Shown: positions 8,506-16,465 of the stretch, in pieces
Layout: every line of letters begins with the position of its first letter
How positions within the stretch are numbered: position 1 is the first letter of the stretch
Assembly (NCBI GenBank): GCA_964538515.1
Contig: CAZIEW010000005.1
Span: 40,534-104,533, forward strand
DNA length: 64,000 nt
Direction of reading: 5' to 3'
Origin: CALBZH01 sp964538515
GTDB taxonomy: Bacteria > Desulfobacterota > Syntrophobacteria > Syntrophobacterales > Syntrophobacteraceae
The notes under the pieces: generated by a model
Databases searched by the model: none
Seen by the model: the letters and a program-made list of their open reading frames with translations, nothing else
Told to the model about the DNA's origin: nothing
Position numbers and translations under genes: made by a program

Positions 8506-9287
8506 CGTCGAGCCTTGCCCGGGATCCACGGGAAGAACGCACTGGTGCTCTCCATGTAATCCCGATACTCGGGCCCTTTTTCCAGCATGGCCTTCTCGAG
8601 CAGACTCACTCCGGAAACCTTCAGCAGCAGGAAGGTAATGAGAACGGGGCTCACGATCGTCCAGAAGCTGCCGGGGACTGAAATGGCAATAAGGTAGATG
8701 CCCCACCACATGAGGGCTTCTCCGAAATAGTTGGGGTGGCGGCTGTAACCCCAAAGGCCCGATCGCATGATCTTGCCCCGGTTCGCGGGGTCTTTTTTGA
8801 AGTGCGCCATCTGATGGTCGGCCACGGCTTCGAATCCAAAGCCGATCAGCCAGAGCACGAAGCCCGCGCGATCGAAGAGGGTTATTGTGCTTGGGACTGG
8901 CGCGCTCAGCCCGACCTGCAGCGTCAGTGCGATCACCCACAGGAGCAAGCCCTGGAGCGTGAACACGGTGAAGAGGCTCACCCACCAGAAGTTGGCTCCC
9001 CATCCTTCGCGCATGGCCGTGTAACGGGGATCTTCGCCCATGCCGCGCTTTCGCCCGTGGAGGTACCAGGAGAGCCTCACCCCCCAGACGGTCGTCAGAG
9101 CGGTCATGAGAAACTGACGCAGAGCATACCCGTCGGAGAGCAGGCACGTGCGCCAGGCGATCAGCACGAACCCGAGTCCCCAAAAAATATCGACAATGCT
9201 CACATCTTTCAAGCGCACGCTCATGAACCAGACGAGCACCATCATCACCATCACCCACGCCAGGTTTCCCAGCAGCAAAGACGCCAT
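8502..9287 (-). CDS. DUF1295 (steroid 5-alpha-reductase-like) membrane protein
   Basis: 261 residues with six or more hydrophobic helices. The C-terminal block GLWGYSRHPNYFGEALMWWG is the hallmark of the DUF1295/steroid 5-alpha reductase/ICMT superfamily, which binds NADPH or SAM in the membrane. The DVSIVDIFWGLGFVLIAW helix is also typical. It probably reduces or modifies lipid intermediates with its coupled methyltransferase partner, but no substrate can be read from sequence. ATG 9287 has GAGGAGGATTGAA in front and is preferred over an in-frame start 28 codons upstream. Confidence 0.85.
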   Translation of the reverse strand: MASLLLGNLAWVMVMMVLVWFMSVRLKDVSIVDIFWGLGFVLIAWRTCLLSDGYALRQFLMTALTTVWGVRLSWYLHGRKRGMGEDPRYTAMREGWGANFWWVSLFTVFTLQGLLLWVIALTLQVGLSAPVPSTITLFDRAGFVLWLIGFGFEAVADHQMAHFKKDPANRGKIMRSGLWGYSRHPNYFGEALMWWGIYLIAISVPGSFWTIVSPVLITFLLLKVSGVSLLEKAMLEKGPEYRDYMESTSAFFPWIPGKARR

Positions 9288-9375
9288 TTCAATCCTCCTC
9301 ATTCGAGGCCGCGGACAGTCACGGCCGTCTTTCGACGTCACACTGTTGCCCGTCAGGCCGGTATGAGCCATCCTC

Positions 9376-10005
9376 CTACCCCGAGTGATCCACCGGGATC
9401 AAGATTTCGTTTCGCCGCAGGAACCAGGGTGTGAACGGAGGATTGTACCGGGCGAACACGGGCTCACCGGTCTGTTTCAAACCCAGCTCCTTCAAATGCT
9501 GCATCAGGATGGCCAGGTGCTTGTCATAGCGCTTCCTGCTCCACGTTCCGGAATAGGTGATGGCTGCCATGGTACGGCCTGGAATCTCCCTGAGGACGAC
9601 CGAAGGGTCCGTTGGCTCGGGAAGGTCGGTCAGGCTCGATCCGGCCGGCATCATGAACGCGATGCGCCACCTGTCGCCTGCCCGCTCCTGACTCACCGGG
9701 GCTGTCATGGGGATCTTCTCCGACTCGGCCTCCTGGGATACGGGGGCGGTCATCGAGATCGACCGAGCTTTCCGGTTTTTTCCTGAAATATATCCGTAGA
9801 GGCGCTGAAACGCATCGTTTCCGACCGCTGCAAAATCACCCTGCACAATGGTTTCAGCAACAACTTGCGCTTCGTAGCGTCTCAGCTCGAAATCGCCTTT
9901 CTGGTCGATCACGCTGTATTTCGCTTCTTCCACGGCCATGACTTCTCCACAGGCAAAGGCTGTGACGATCAGACAAATATAACCAACCCAAGTGGATGCT
10001 CTCAT
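9376..10005 (-). CDS. SOUL-family heme-binding protein, exported
   Basis: 209 residues: a signal peptide (MRASTWVGYICLIVTAFACGEVMA) and a SOUL/HBP domain. SOUL features are FELRRYEAQVVAETIVQGDFAAVGNDAFQRLYGYISGKN, two tandem SMTAPVSQE/PMTAPVSQE segments, and the C-terminal FARYNPPFTPWFLRRNEI. Family proteins bind heme or tetrapyrrole. It is transcribed toward DUF1295 with an 88-bp gap and may share that transcript. The start has AAGGAGTGACTC upstream. Heme binding is a family property; ligand residues are not evident by eye. Confidence 0.9.
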   Translation of the reverse strand: MRASTWVGYICLIVTAFACGEVMAVEEAKYSVIDQKGDFELRRYEAQVVAETIVQGDFAAVGNDAFQRLYGYISGKNRKARSISMTAPVSQEAESEKIPMTAPVSQERAGDRWRIAFMMPAGSSLTDLPEPTDPSVVLREIPGRTMAAITYSGTWSRKRYDKHLAILMQHLKELGLKQTGEPVFARYNPPFTPWFLRRNEILIPVDHSG

Positions 10006-10386
10006 GAGTCACTCCTTCTGATAATCGATCGCATGCTTGACGTCACCGAGGGAAGGGATCAAGTGCCGTGCCAGCCCGAGGACAACCCTGCAAGCCCTGA
10101 AAAAGGTACGAAAAACATAGTCATGGCAGGGCCCTCACCTCGCGGAGCGATGATCTGACCGCATGGCCTATCTCTCATATTTGACGGATCTTTCAAATAG
10201 GGTGGGTTGCCTGCGGATCCGGAGGGCTTGTCCCTGCTCAGCGCCTTGCGGCGATTTCATCAGGCTACCGTGCGATTGACAGGTGTCTGCCATACATGTA
10301 TACGAATTTCGAATGGTTGCGACGGAGCGTAGGCGGTTTGTCACTTCACAAGGCCTTTCTCAACAGTCTCGCGGGAGAGTCCTCTC
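10006..10386. other. Intergenic region with a promoter for the aspartyl-protease-like gene
   Basis: 381 bp between divergent genes. I see no coding frame in it. The right part carries the promoter described at 10276-10304. Confidence 0.5.
10276..10304 (+). promoter_or_regulatory. Predicted sigma70 promoter
   Basis: TTGACA (10276-10281), 17-bp spacer, TATACG (10299-10304). It lies about 80 bp before the ATG of the retropepsin-like gene. Confidence 0.5.
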
Positions 10387-11721
10387 ATGCGCCCTAAGAT
10401 CCTGAGTGTGAGTGCAGTCGTTGCGGTTGCGGTTCTCTTGGCTGCCGTTTGCTCCCATCAATCAAGCGCCACGGAGATCCAACTGGCGGACCGAGGTGCT
10501 ATTTTCACGCTCCCCGTGAAGATCAACGGAAATTTGACCCTACATTTTATGGTGGATACGGGCACAATCGCAGTGGTTATTCCTGATGACGTCGCCTCCA
10601 ACCTGATCCACACCGGGACAATCAAAGAAAGTGATTTCCTACCTGGCAGTCCGTATCGATTGACCGATGGAACTGTCCTTAAGAGCTCGCAATTCAATAT
10701 CCATGAATTTGAAATTGGAGGGGTGAGAGTAGACAATGTGGCGTGCTCGATTGATTCTGAGGTTCCAGAGTTAGTATTGGGAGAAGACCTCCTTAACAGA
10801 TTTGAAACCTGGGAACTGGATAATAATCGACATGTTTTGATAGTGGGTCATTTGAAACGTTTAATGGCTACTCATAAAGATATATCATTTGATTCTAACA
10901 ATATTCTTGGAAGTCAATCTCTATCACTTCCTTTATCTCAAATGAATAAATCAGAAAAATTGATAACGCCAAAACAATTCATTTTTGACGTCAAGCAGAA
11001 TAGATTTGGATCGTTCCATTATCAGGTGAAGAAAGCGCCAAGCGATGATATATTCACATTTACTCTAATGGCAGATAGTCGTACGATTTTCTCCGATGAA
11101 AGCTATATGCAAGTGCCGCCTTTGCGCCTTCTTAAAGATATGCCGTCTTCTGGCTGTCAAAGTGCAATTACTTCTCTTTACTCAGGAGGTGCGCATTGTT
11201 GTACAACAGCCATACTGCTCACCATATGTGGGGAGCGGGGAAAGGCTTTCTCGGTCGATGTTGGCCATGGAAGCCTGGACCAGCTGCAATTCTTGGATTT
11301 GAAGAAGGATGGAAGCCGACAGATATCCGTACCGGACTTCTCGTTTTCTTATTACAACATCGACGACCAGCGATCCCTTTCATTTGCCGATTCCCCCATT
11401 TGCAGACGGCTCCTGGTGTTTGACGGGGAAAAATGGACTCCTGATCCCGTTGGCGAGCACCCTCGATTTTACCGTGATCTGCTCCAAGAGACTGAAAGAG
11501 GAGCAAGGAGGTCGAGATCAGGCTCGATGGATGAGGGGCAGGCGGTCTCGTCTGCGATGATGAAAGCGTATTATGCGCTCATGGCCGGCGAAAGCGATCA
11601 GGTTTGTCAAAAGATCCTCGCCACCGAATTACCCCGGTCCTGGCAAAGCGTGAGGACTCAGGTGTATCGGGACATCAAGAGCGCCATCTCGTCCTTTCAA
11701 CCAATCAAGCCACTTCACTAA
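10387..11721 (+). CDS. Secreted retropepsin-like aspartic protease domain protein
   Basis: 444 residues. A signal peptide (MRPKILSVSAVVAVAVLLAA, cleavage near residue 28) is followed by a single-motif aspartic protease fold: hydrophobic strand then MVDTGT with catalytic-type Asp57, a hydrophobic VVIP pair, and VPELVLGEDLLNRF as the second signature. This suggests an active dimer of the bacterial retropepsin type. Residues about 240-360 form a second region with a YSGGAHCCT motif, seen in uncharacterised exported proteins. The middle of the gene is clearly AT-richer than its ends and neighbours, hinting at transfer or mosaic origin. Partners unknown. Confidence 0.65.
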   Translation: MRPKILSVSAVVAVAVLLAAVCSHQSSATEIQLADRGAIFTLPVKINGNLTLHFMVDTGTIAVVIPDDVASNLIHTGTIKESDFLPGSPYRLTDGTVLKSSQFNIHEFEIGGVRVDNVACSIDSEVPELVLGEDLLNRFETWELDNNRHVLIVGHLKRLMATHKDISFDSNNILGSQSLSLPLSQMNKSEKLITPKQFIFDVKQNRFGSFHYQVKKAPSDDIFTFTLMADSRTIFSDESYMQVPPLRLLKDMPSSGCQSAITSLYSGGAHCCTTAILLTICGERGKAFSVDVGHGSLDQLQFLDLKKDGSRQISVPDFSFSYYNIDDQRSLSFADSPICRRLLVFDGEKWTPDPVGEHPRFYRDLLQETERGARRSRSGSMDEGQAVSSAMMKAYYALMAGESDQVCQKILATELPRSWQSVRTQVYRDIKSAISSFQPIKPLH

Positions 11722-12220
11722 GACGATTCATAGAGAGCCGGGCTTTGGGGAGCGAGAGCGGGCGAGGAACTGAGCACCGTGACCGTTCGACGGGCTCGGA
11801 CTGTCTCCAGATGTCCTGTTTCCCGCTGGCATTGACTGCCGTGACCACAGCAGCAATTCCCCTTAAGGCGATGCAATGCAGATCACCCATTGGCAAGAGG
11901 GTGAAATTGAGACCGTCATTGCCAAAGGGGCATCCGAATGGTCAGTGCGAGACGCTCCTGCAAGCCGAGTATAAGCTCACAACCTTGAGAAAGCGGATGT
12001 AGGGGCCGTTGGGGCTGGTCTCATGGGCGACCTCCTCTCTCATCGTGAGTGCGTGTTTGGCCAACGTATCATGGGAATGGGAACCATGCGGTTCTCGTCG
12101 TTTCGGGGATCAACAAAAAGTGCGTCACAAAACGTCGGATGAGATGCGCAAAAGGCTGTCCCGTATGTTGAAAACCTCCAAAATGAAGCGCACGGTCACT
12201 ACAACCCGGGGATGAAAGTT
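11722..12220. other. Non-coding region without recognised features
   Basis: About 500 bp between the aspartyl-protease-like gene and the convergent sigma54 activator gene. Short frames are present on both strands but none has a ribosome-binding site together with recognisable protein content. No strong terminator hairpin was seen. Confidence 0.4.
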
Positions 12221-13867
12221 CTATGGATTCCGCTGAATCCCGAGCTTGCGCATGCGGCCGCGGAGGGTGCTGGGATTGAGACCCAGGATGGCGGCGGCGC
12301 CGTGATTGCCTTCGATGCGCCAGCGCGTTTGCTCGAGGGTGCTCAGGATGTGCTCGCGCTCGAGGGATTCCAGGCTTCGGGGGGCGGGTTTGATGGTCGG
12401 CGATTCCCGGGTTGTGAGACGATCGGCCAGGGTGAGCACGGGGCCTTCCGTGCTGATGATCGCCCGCTCGATGACGTTTTCGAGCTCGCGGATGTTGCCG
12501 GGCCAATCGTAGCTCTGAAGCTCGTCCATCACTCTGTCGGGGATCTTTCGGATGGCTCGTCCGAGACGTTTGCTCAGGCGGGTCACGAACGCGGTCGCGA
12601 GCAGCGGGATGTCTTCCTTGCGCTCGCGCAGGGGGGGCAGGGTGATGGGGAACACGTTGATGCGGTACCACAGATCCTGCCGGAATCGGCCTTCCCGAAC
12701 CTCGTGCTCGAGGTTGCGGTTGGTTGCGGAGATGAGGCGCACGTCGACCTTGATCGTCTTCGACCCTCCCAGCCGCTCGAACTCCTTGTCTTGCAGGACG
12801 CGCAGAAGCTTGGCCTGGAGCTCGAGAGGAAGCTCCCCGATCTCGTCCAGGAACAGTGTCCCGCCGTTGGCCAGCTCGAAGCGGCCCGCCTGCTTGACGA
12901 ACGCCCCCGTGAAGGCCCCTCGCTCGTGGCCGAAGAGCTCGCTTTCGATCAGGTTGGCCGGCAGGGCGGCGCAGTTGACCTTGACCAACGGCCGCTCCCT
13001 GCGTCCGCTGGCGCTGTGAATGGCCCGGGCAATCAATTCCTTGCCCGTTCCGGTTTCTCCGAGGATGAGGGCGGTCGTGTCGGTGGGGGCGATCTGATTC
13101 ACCTTGTAGAGCACATATTTCAGCGCATCGCTGCCGCCGATGATCTCCTGGAAATTGTGTACGGTGCGGATTTCCTCCTGGAGGTAGGCGCTTTCCGCTT
13201 CGAGCTGCGCTTTGTAGCGCTTGATCTCGCCCAAAGCCTGCTTGAGCTTATCCTGCGTGCGTCTGCGCTCGGCGATTTCGACCCGGAGCTGCTCATTGGT
13301 GCTGCTGAGCTCGGCCGTGCGCTCGACAACGCGCTGCTCGAGCTGGTCGTGGGCTTCCTGGAGCGCCTCCTCGGCGAGCTTGCGCTCGGTGATGTCAAGG
13401 TGAAGGATGACGGCCTCCAAAGGGTCTTCGCCCACGGGAGCGGCTCGCATTACGAACCAGCGTCTTTCGGTCTCGGAGTGACAGGGATATTCCAGGGCGA
13501 AATGGCTCAACCGCCCGTCCAAAATAGCCTCGAGTCCCTCCAGTGTTCGGGCGGAAAGCTCATCGCCGCTCAACGCCCCCCGGCGACACACTTCGAGGTA
13601 GTTCACCCCCGGGCTGATGGGCTTGAGATCCTTCAAGTGCCGATCGCTCCCGTAGCGCAGCCACTCCTTGTTCGCTAGGGAGATGAAGCCCCTGGAATCG
13701 ATTGTGACCACGCTCATCGGCAGCGCGTCGATCAGGGCGTGCAGGGCGGCATGGACCGATTGGGGCAGCCCCGTCGACGGCCTCCTCTCACCCTTTGTGC
13801 CCGCGTTCTCTCGGGTCCCGCCTCCCGAAAGCGGCCGGTCTCCTCTAGGTTGCGATGATTCCACCAT
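12221..13867 (-). CDS. PAS-domain sigma54-dependent transcriptional activator
   Basis: 548-residue enhancer-binding protein. Order: N-terminal PAS sensor (about 45-165, ending in the PAC-like VILHLDITERKLAEEAL), a long coiled coil, an AAA+ domain with Walker A GETGTGKE, the sigma54-contacting loop GAFTGA, Walker B GGTLFLDEIGELP, and a C-terminal Fis-type HTH (AAILGLNPSTLRGRMRKLGI). No receiver domain is present, so it responds to a ligand or redox signal through PAS. ATG 13867 with AGGGA upstream is preferred to GTG 13873. It is divergent from the small helical protein gene, where a sigma54-like promoter can be seen, so that gene may be a target (inference). Confidence 0.92.
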   Translation of the reverse strand: MVESSQPRGDRPLSGGGTRENAGTKGERRPSTGLPQSVHAALHALIDALPMSVVTIDSRGFISLANKEWLRYGSDRHLKDLKPISPGVNYLEVCRRGALSGDELSARTLEGLEAILDGRLSHFALEYPCHSETERRWFVMRAAPVGEDPLEAVILHLDITERKLAEEALQEAHDQLEQRVVERTAELSSTNEQLRVEIAERRRTQDKLKQALGEIKRYKAQLEAESAYLQEEIRTVHNFQEIIGGSDALKYVLYKVNQIAPTDTTALILGETGTGKELIARAIHSASGRRERPLVKVNCAALPANLIESELFGHERGAFTGAFVKQAGRFELANGGTLFLDEIGELPLELQAKLLRVLQDKEFERLGGSKTIKVDVRLISATNRNLEHEVREGRFRQDLWYRINVFPITLPPLRERKEDIPLLATAFVTRLSKRLGRAIRKIPDRVMDELQSYDWPGNIRELENVIERAIISTEGPVLTLADRLTTRESPTIKPAPRSLESLEREHILSTLEQTRWRIEGNHGAAAILGLNPSTLRGRMRKLGIQRNP

Positions 13868-14157
13868 GATCACATTCCCTGTTTCTGCACGACCTCGCCC
13901 CCGAAGCGAAACCTGGTCCCCCCCCGATCGGTCGCCTCGTCACGCTTCACCCGATAACCGCTCTAACTCACTAATAAACTAGGAGCTTCCCGCCTGTTTG
14001 GCAACACTATTCTGCATTCCCCTCCGTCTTATGAAACGGATCCGCCATATTTGATGGGATTGCTCGCCTCGATGTCATCTCGAGCGTGCTAAAGTAACAT
14101 CCAATAAAAACAAGCAATAACAATATGTTAAGGTCTTTTGGGCGATGGCGGCATCCA

Positions 14158-14174
14158 TTGGCACGCAAGTTGAT
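14158..14174 (+). promoter_or_regulatory. Possible sigma54 (-24/-12) promoter
   Basis: TGGCAC (14159-14164), five bases, TTGAT (14170-14174), in the correct GG-N10-G register. The conserved C of the -12 GC is replaced by A, which weakens the call. It lies about 100 bp before the small protein gene and next to a divergent sigma54 activator. Confidence 0.3.
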
Positions 14175-14276
14175 CTAGTCGATCGGCAAGCAAGCGAAGA
14201 ACGAGAGACACGAAAGCAATCAGATCAACGAACGACGGCGGCTCAAAACGAGCCAGCAGAAAACAAGGAGAAGGCC

Positions 14277-14582
14277 ATGAAGGATGTGCACAGCTACTGC
14301 GACAACGTGGTGACCGAGCTGAGTGTTTGGAAGGCGAAGGCGTATGATGTGGTGAGACGATTCGACAAGCTTTCCTCCGGTGACAAGGCAAAGCTCGGGG
14401 ATCAGGTGAACGATCTGCATATGTACATCGAAGAGCTGGAAAACAGGATCGCCCGGCTTAGGACGGAATGCCCGACGGATTGGAAGGCGGACCAGATCGA
14501 AATGGAGACGAAGTTCGGGCACCTGAAGGGAGCCTTTAACGATCTGAACGCGAACTTCTCACCCGGGGATATTGGGGGATAG
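14277..14582 (+). CDS. Small helical (coiled-coil) protein of unknown function
   Basis: 101 residues, charged and almost entirely helical (VVTELSVWKAKAYDVVRRFD, DQVNDLHMYIEELENRIARL), without signal peptide or membrane segment. I do not recognise a named family. Start ATG 14277 has AAGGAGAAGG immediately upstream; the open frame extends 44 codons further but that part is compositionally unlike protein. A strong terminator follows at 14606. A sigma54-like promoter upstream and the divergent enhancer-binding protein suggest conditional, perhaps stress-linked, expression. Confidence 0.7.
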   Translation: MKDVHSYCDNVVTELSVWKAKAYDVVRRFDKLSSGDKAKLGDQVNDLHMYIEELENRIARLRTECPTDWKADQIEMETKFGHLKGAFNDLNANFSPGDIGG

Positions 14583-14605
14583 GCAGCGAGAGCGCCAAAT
14601 CCATG

Positions 14606-14647
14606 AGCAGGGAAGGGACTCCAGGTACCTTCCCTGCTTGTGTTTTT
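14606..14647 (+). terminator. Intrinsic terminator after the small helical protein
   Basis: 11-bp perfect stem AGCAGGGAAGG / CCTTCCCTGCT with an 11-base loop, followed by the T-rich TGTGTTTTTG on the plus strand. No U-tract on the minus strand. Confidence 0.75.
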
Positions 14648-14716
14648 GTGATGAAGTGTAACACTCTTGATGGAAAGGGGGCGACTTTCGGAAGGCAATG
14701 CTGCGTGGCTTCGAGC

Positions 14717-15772
14717 TCAGACAATGCTGAGCCCCGGTGTGCCGTCGATGGCTTCCCCGATGATCCGGGCCGACGGAGCCCCACCGGCAATGAGATCTTC
14801 GACCATCCGGTCGGCGTCCGTCCGCGGCACGGAAAGCAGCAGTCCCCCCGAGGTCTGTGGATCGAAAAGAATTTCGGTCTGTGCCATGTCGAGTGAGCGG
14901 CTCGCCTCGAGGTCATCTCGAACAAGCAGTTGGTTTGCCTTGTTGCTCCCCGTGGTTTGGCCTTTCCGATACATGGCCAGGGCGTTGGCGTAAAAGGGAA
15001 GGGCATCGAAGTGGAGCCTGATCCGCAACCGGCTCCCTTTGGCCATCTCCAGGCAATGTCCCAGGATGCCGAAGCCCGTTACGTCCGTGCAGCCGGTGAC
15101 CGGATACCGTAGCGCGATATCGAGGGCTGTCCCATTCAGGGCCGCAACCTCGGGAAGAATTGCTTTCAGCTCCGGCCACGGGAGCTTCCCGGCGCGACAC
15201 GCGTTGAAGAGCACCCCCGTTCCGAGGGGTTTTGTCAAAACCAGCGCATCGCCCGGGCGCGCCCCCGTGTTTTTGAGAACGCGACCGGGGGAAACCACGC
15301 CGGTCACAGCGAGGCCGTATTTGGGCTCCTCGTCTTCCACCGAGTGTCCGCCCGCAAGGGAAGCCCGTGCTTCGGTCACTTTTTCGTAGCCGCCTTTCAA
15401 GATCTCCCGGAGCAGTTCCGTTCCCAGCTTTTTGGCGGGAAACATGATCAGGTTGAGGGCCGTCAGGGGGCGCCCGCCCATGGCGTAAATGTCCGACAAG
15501 GAGTTGGCAGCCGCGATCCTGCCGAACCAGACGGGATCGTCCACGGGGGGCGTGATGAAATCCACCGTGGAGACCAGGGCGAGATCGTTTGTCAGCCGAT
15601 AGACCGCTGCGTCGTCACTCGACTCGAACCCCACCAGAAGATCTGGATCCGTGGGCGGCGGAAAACTGCTCAAGGCTTCCGACAGGACCGTCGGACCGAT
15701 TTTTGCCGCTCAACCGCACGTCCTGGCCATGGAGGTCAGAGTCTTGGTCTTCTTTCCGAGGAAAAATCTCAT
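14717..15772 (-). CDS. selD: Selenide, water dikinase (selenophosphate synthetase), Sec-containing
   Basis: Makes selenophosphate from selenide and ATP, the Se donor for Sec-tRNA. The frame opened at a conventional start lacks the catalytic N-terminus, but upstream in the same frame the sequence reads ATG 15772, then LTSMARTCG, then UGA (15712-15710), then AAKIGPTVLSEAL. This matches the SelD motif G(C/U)AAK, with UGA as Sec21. Total length 351 aa, as in the family. Further SelD landmarks are DDAAVYRL, TVDFITPPVDDP, AANSLSDIYAMGG, LAGGHSVED, GCTDVTGFGILGH and DPQTSGGLLLSV. A bSECIS-type hairpin follows the UGA. An upstream in-frame stop leaves ATG 15772 as the best start. Last gene of the minus-strand run that includes the two-component genes. 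Confidence 0.93.
15678..15712 (-). promoter_or_regulatory. Bacterial SECIS element in selD
   Basis: After UGA (15712-15710) and 14 bases comes a perfect 6-bp stem, TCCGAC (15695-15690) and GTCGGA (15683-15678), closing the six-base loop GGTCCT with G at its 5' side. Distance and loop fit SelB-binding hairpins inside the reading frame. Confidence 0.8.
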
Positions 15773-15814
15773 CGCTTCGGTTAATCCTATCCTGGCTCAT
15801 CCAGCGCCGCTGCA

Positions 15815-16456
15815 TCAGCTCCAGGTCAACATCTTCACGAGGCGAGTCCACAGCCCGTCGTGCTTGCGCGCCTCCGCGACGGCGCGCGCGGCTCTCTCCT
15901 GCTCTTCAGCCAAGCGTCGGGTCCATTCTTCCTCGACAAGCCGAGACCGCTCACGGCTCAGCTCCTCTTGGTGACGAAGTCGTTCGGAGAGCTGCTCTTC
16001 GGAGACCCTGAGCCGTTCTTCCAGCAACTTCTCACGCTCTCCCAGCTCCCGCTCGGCCATGGCTTTGTGATGGGCGAGCTCCCGCTTCAACCGGTCGATC
16101 TCCGCGCTTCGCTGGGCGAGCATCCGGTCCTTGTCGCGAAGCTCCTGAAGGAGCCTTAGATTTGCGGAAGACAGCTCCCATTTGAGCTCCAGTTGCTCCT
16201 GAATGGAGAAAAGCTCCCTCAGGACCGATCGCAGCGCCTCTTCCTGGGGGAAGCGAACCTTTTGCGGCGTCGACGGAGGGGAGCCACCGGGGTCCTGCTT
16301 CCGCTCGGGCTTCAGCATGGCGTCCACGGCCGACTGGGGGATCACCACCTGGCCGTCGCGGATGTCGAAGGGGAGCTTGCCTGCCGCGATGTAGCCGCGA
16401 ACCACGTTTTCTTTCACTTCGAGTGCGCGAGCCGCTTCGGTGATCGTGAAGTCCAT
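15815..16456 (-). CDS. Helix-turn-helix protein with long coiled coil
   Basis: 213 residues. The first 50 form a MerR/excisionase-type winged HTH (MDFTITEAARALEVKENVVRGYIAAGKLPFDIRDGQVVIPQSAVDAML). Residues about 75-195 are a continuous charged coiled coil (ELRDKDRMLAQRSAEIDRLKREL and onward), and the C-terminus is WTRLVKMLTW, possibly an amphipathic anchor. It starts 10 bp after the response regulator stop with GGGAGGG upstream and lies 43 bp before selD, so all are probably cotranscribed. Likely DNA-binding or a structural chromosome/pole factor. No named family. Confidence 0.75.
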   Translation of the reverse strand: MDFTITEAARALEVKENVVRGYIAAGKLPFDIRDGQVVIPQSAVDAMLKPERKQDPGGSPPSTPQKVRFPQEEALRSVLRELFSIQEQLELKWELSSANLRLLQELRDKDRMLAQRSAEIDRLKRELAHHKAMAERELGEREKLLEERLRVSEEQLSERLRHQEELSRERSRLVEEEWTRRLAEEQERAARAVAEARKHDGLWTRLVKMLTWS

Positions 16457-16465
16457 GGGCAGCCT

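Noticed and set aside
12212..13678. Large plus-strand open frame opposite the sigma54 activator (also 16193-17851, 58725-60122 and 5451-7256 on opposite strands)
   Set aside because: Antisense open frames caused by GC-rich codon structure. They lack domain features and ribosome-binding sites, and the real genes have clear motifs.
14717..15673. SelD beginning at 15673
   Set aside because: This version lacks the catalytic Cys/Sec and the invariant AAK lysine; the frame continues upstream through UGA to ATG 15772.
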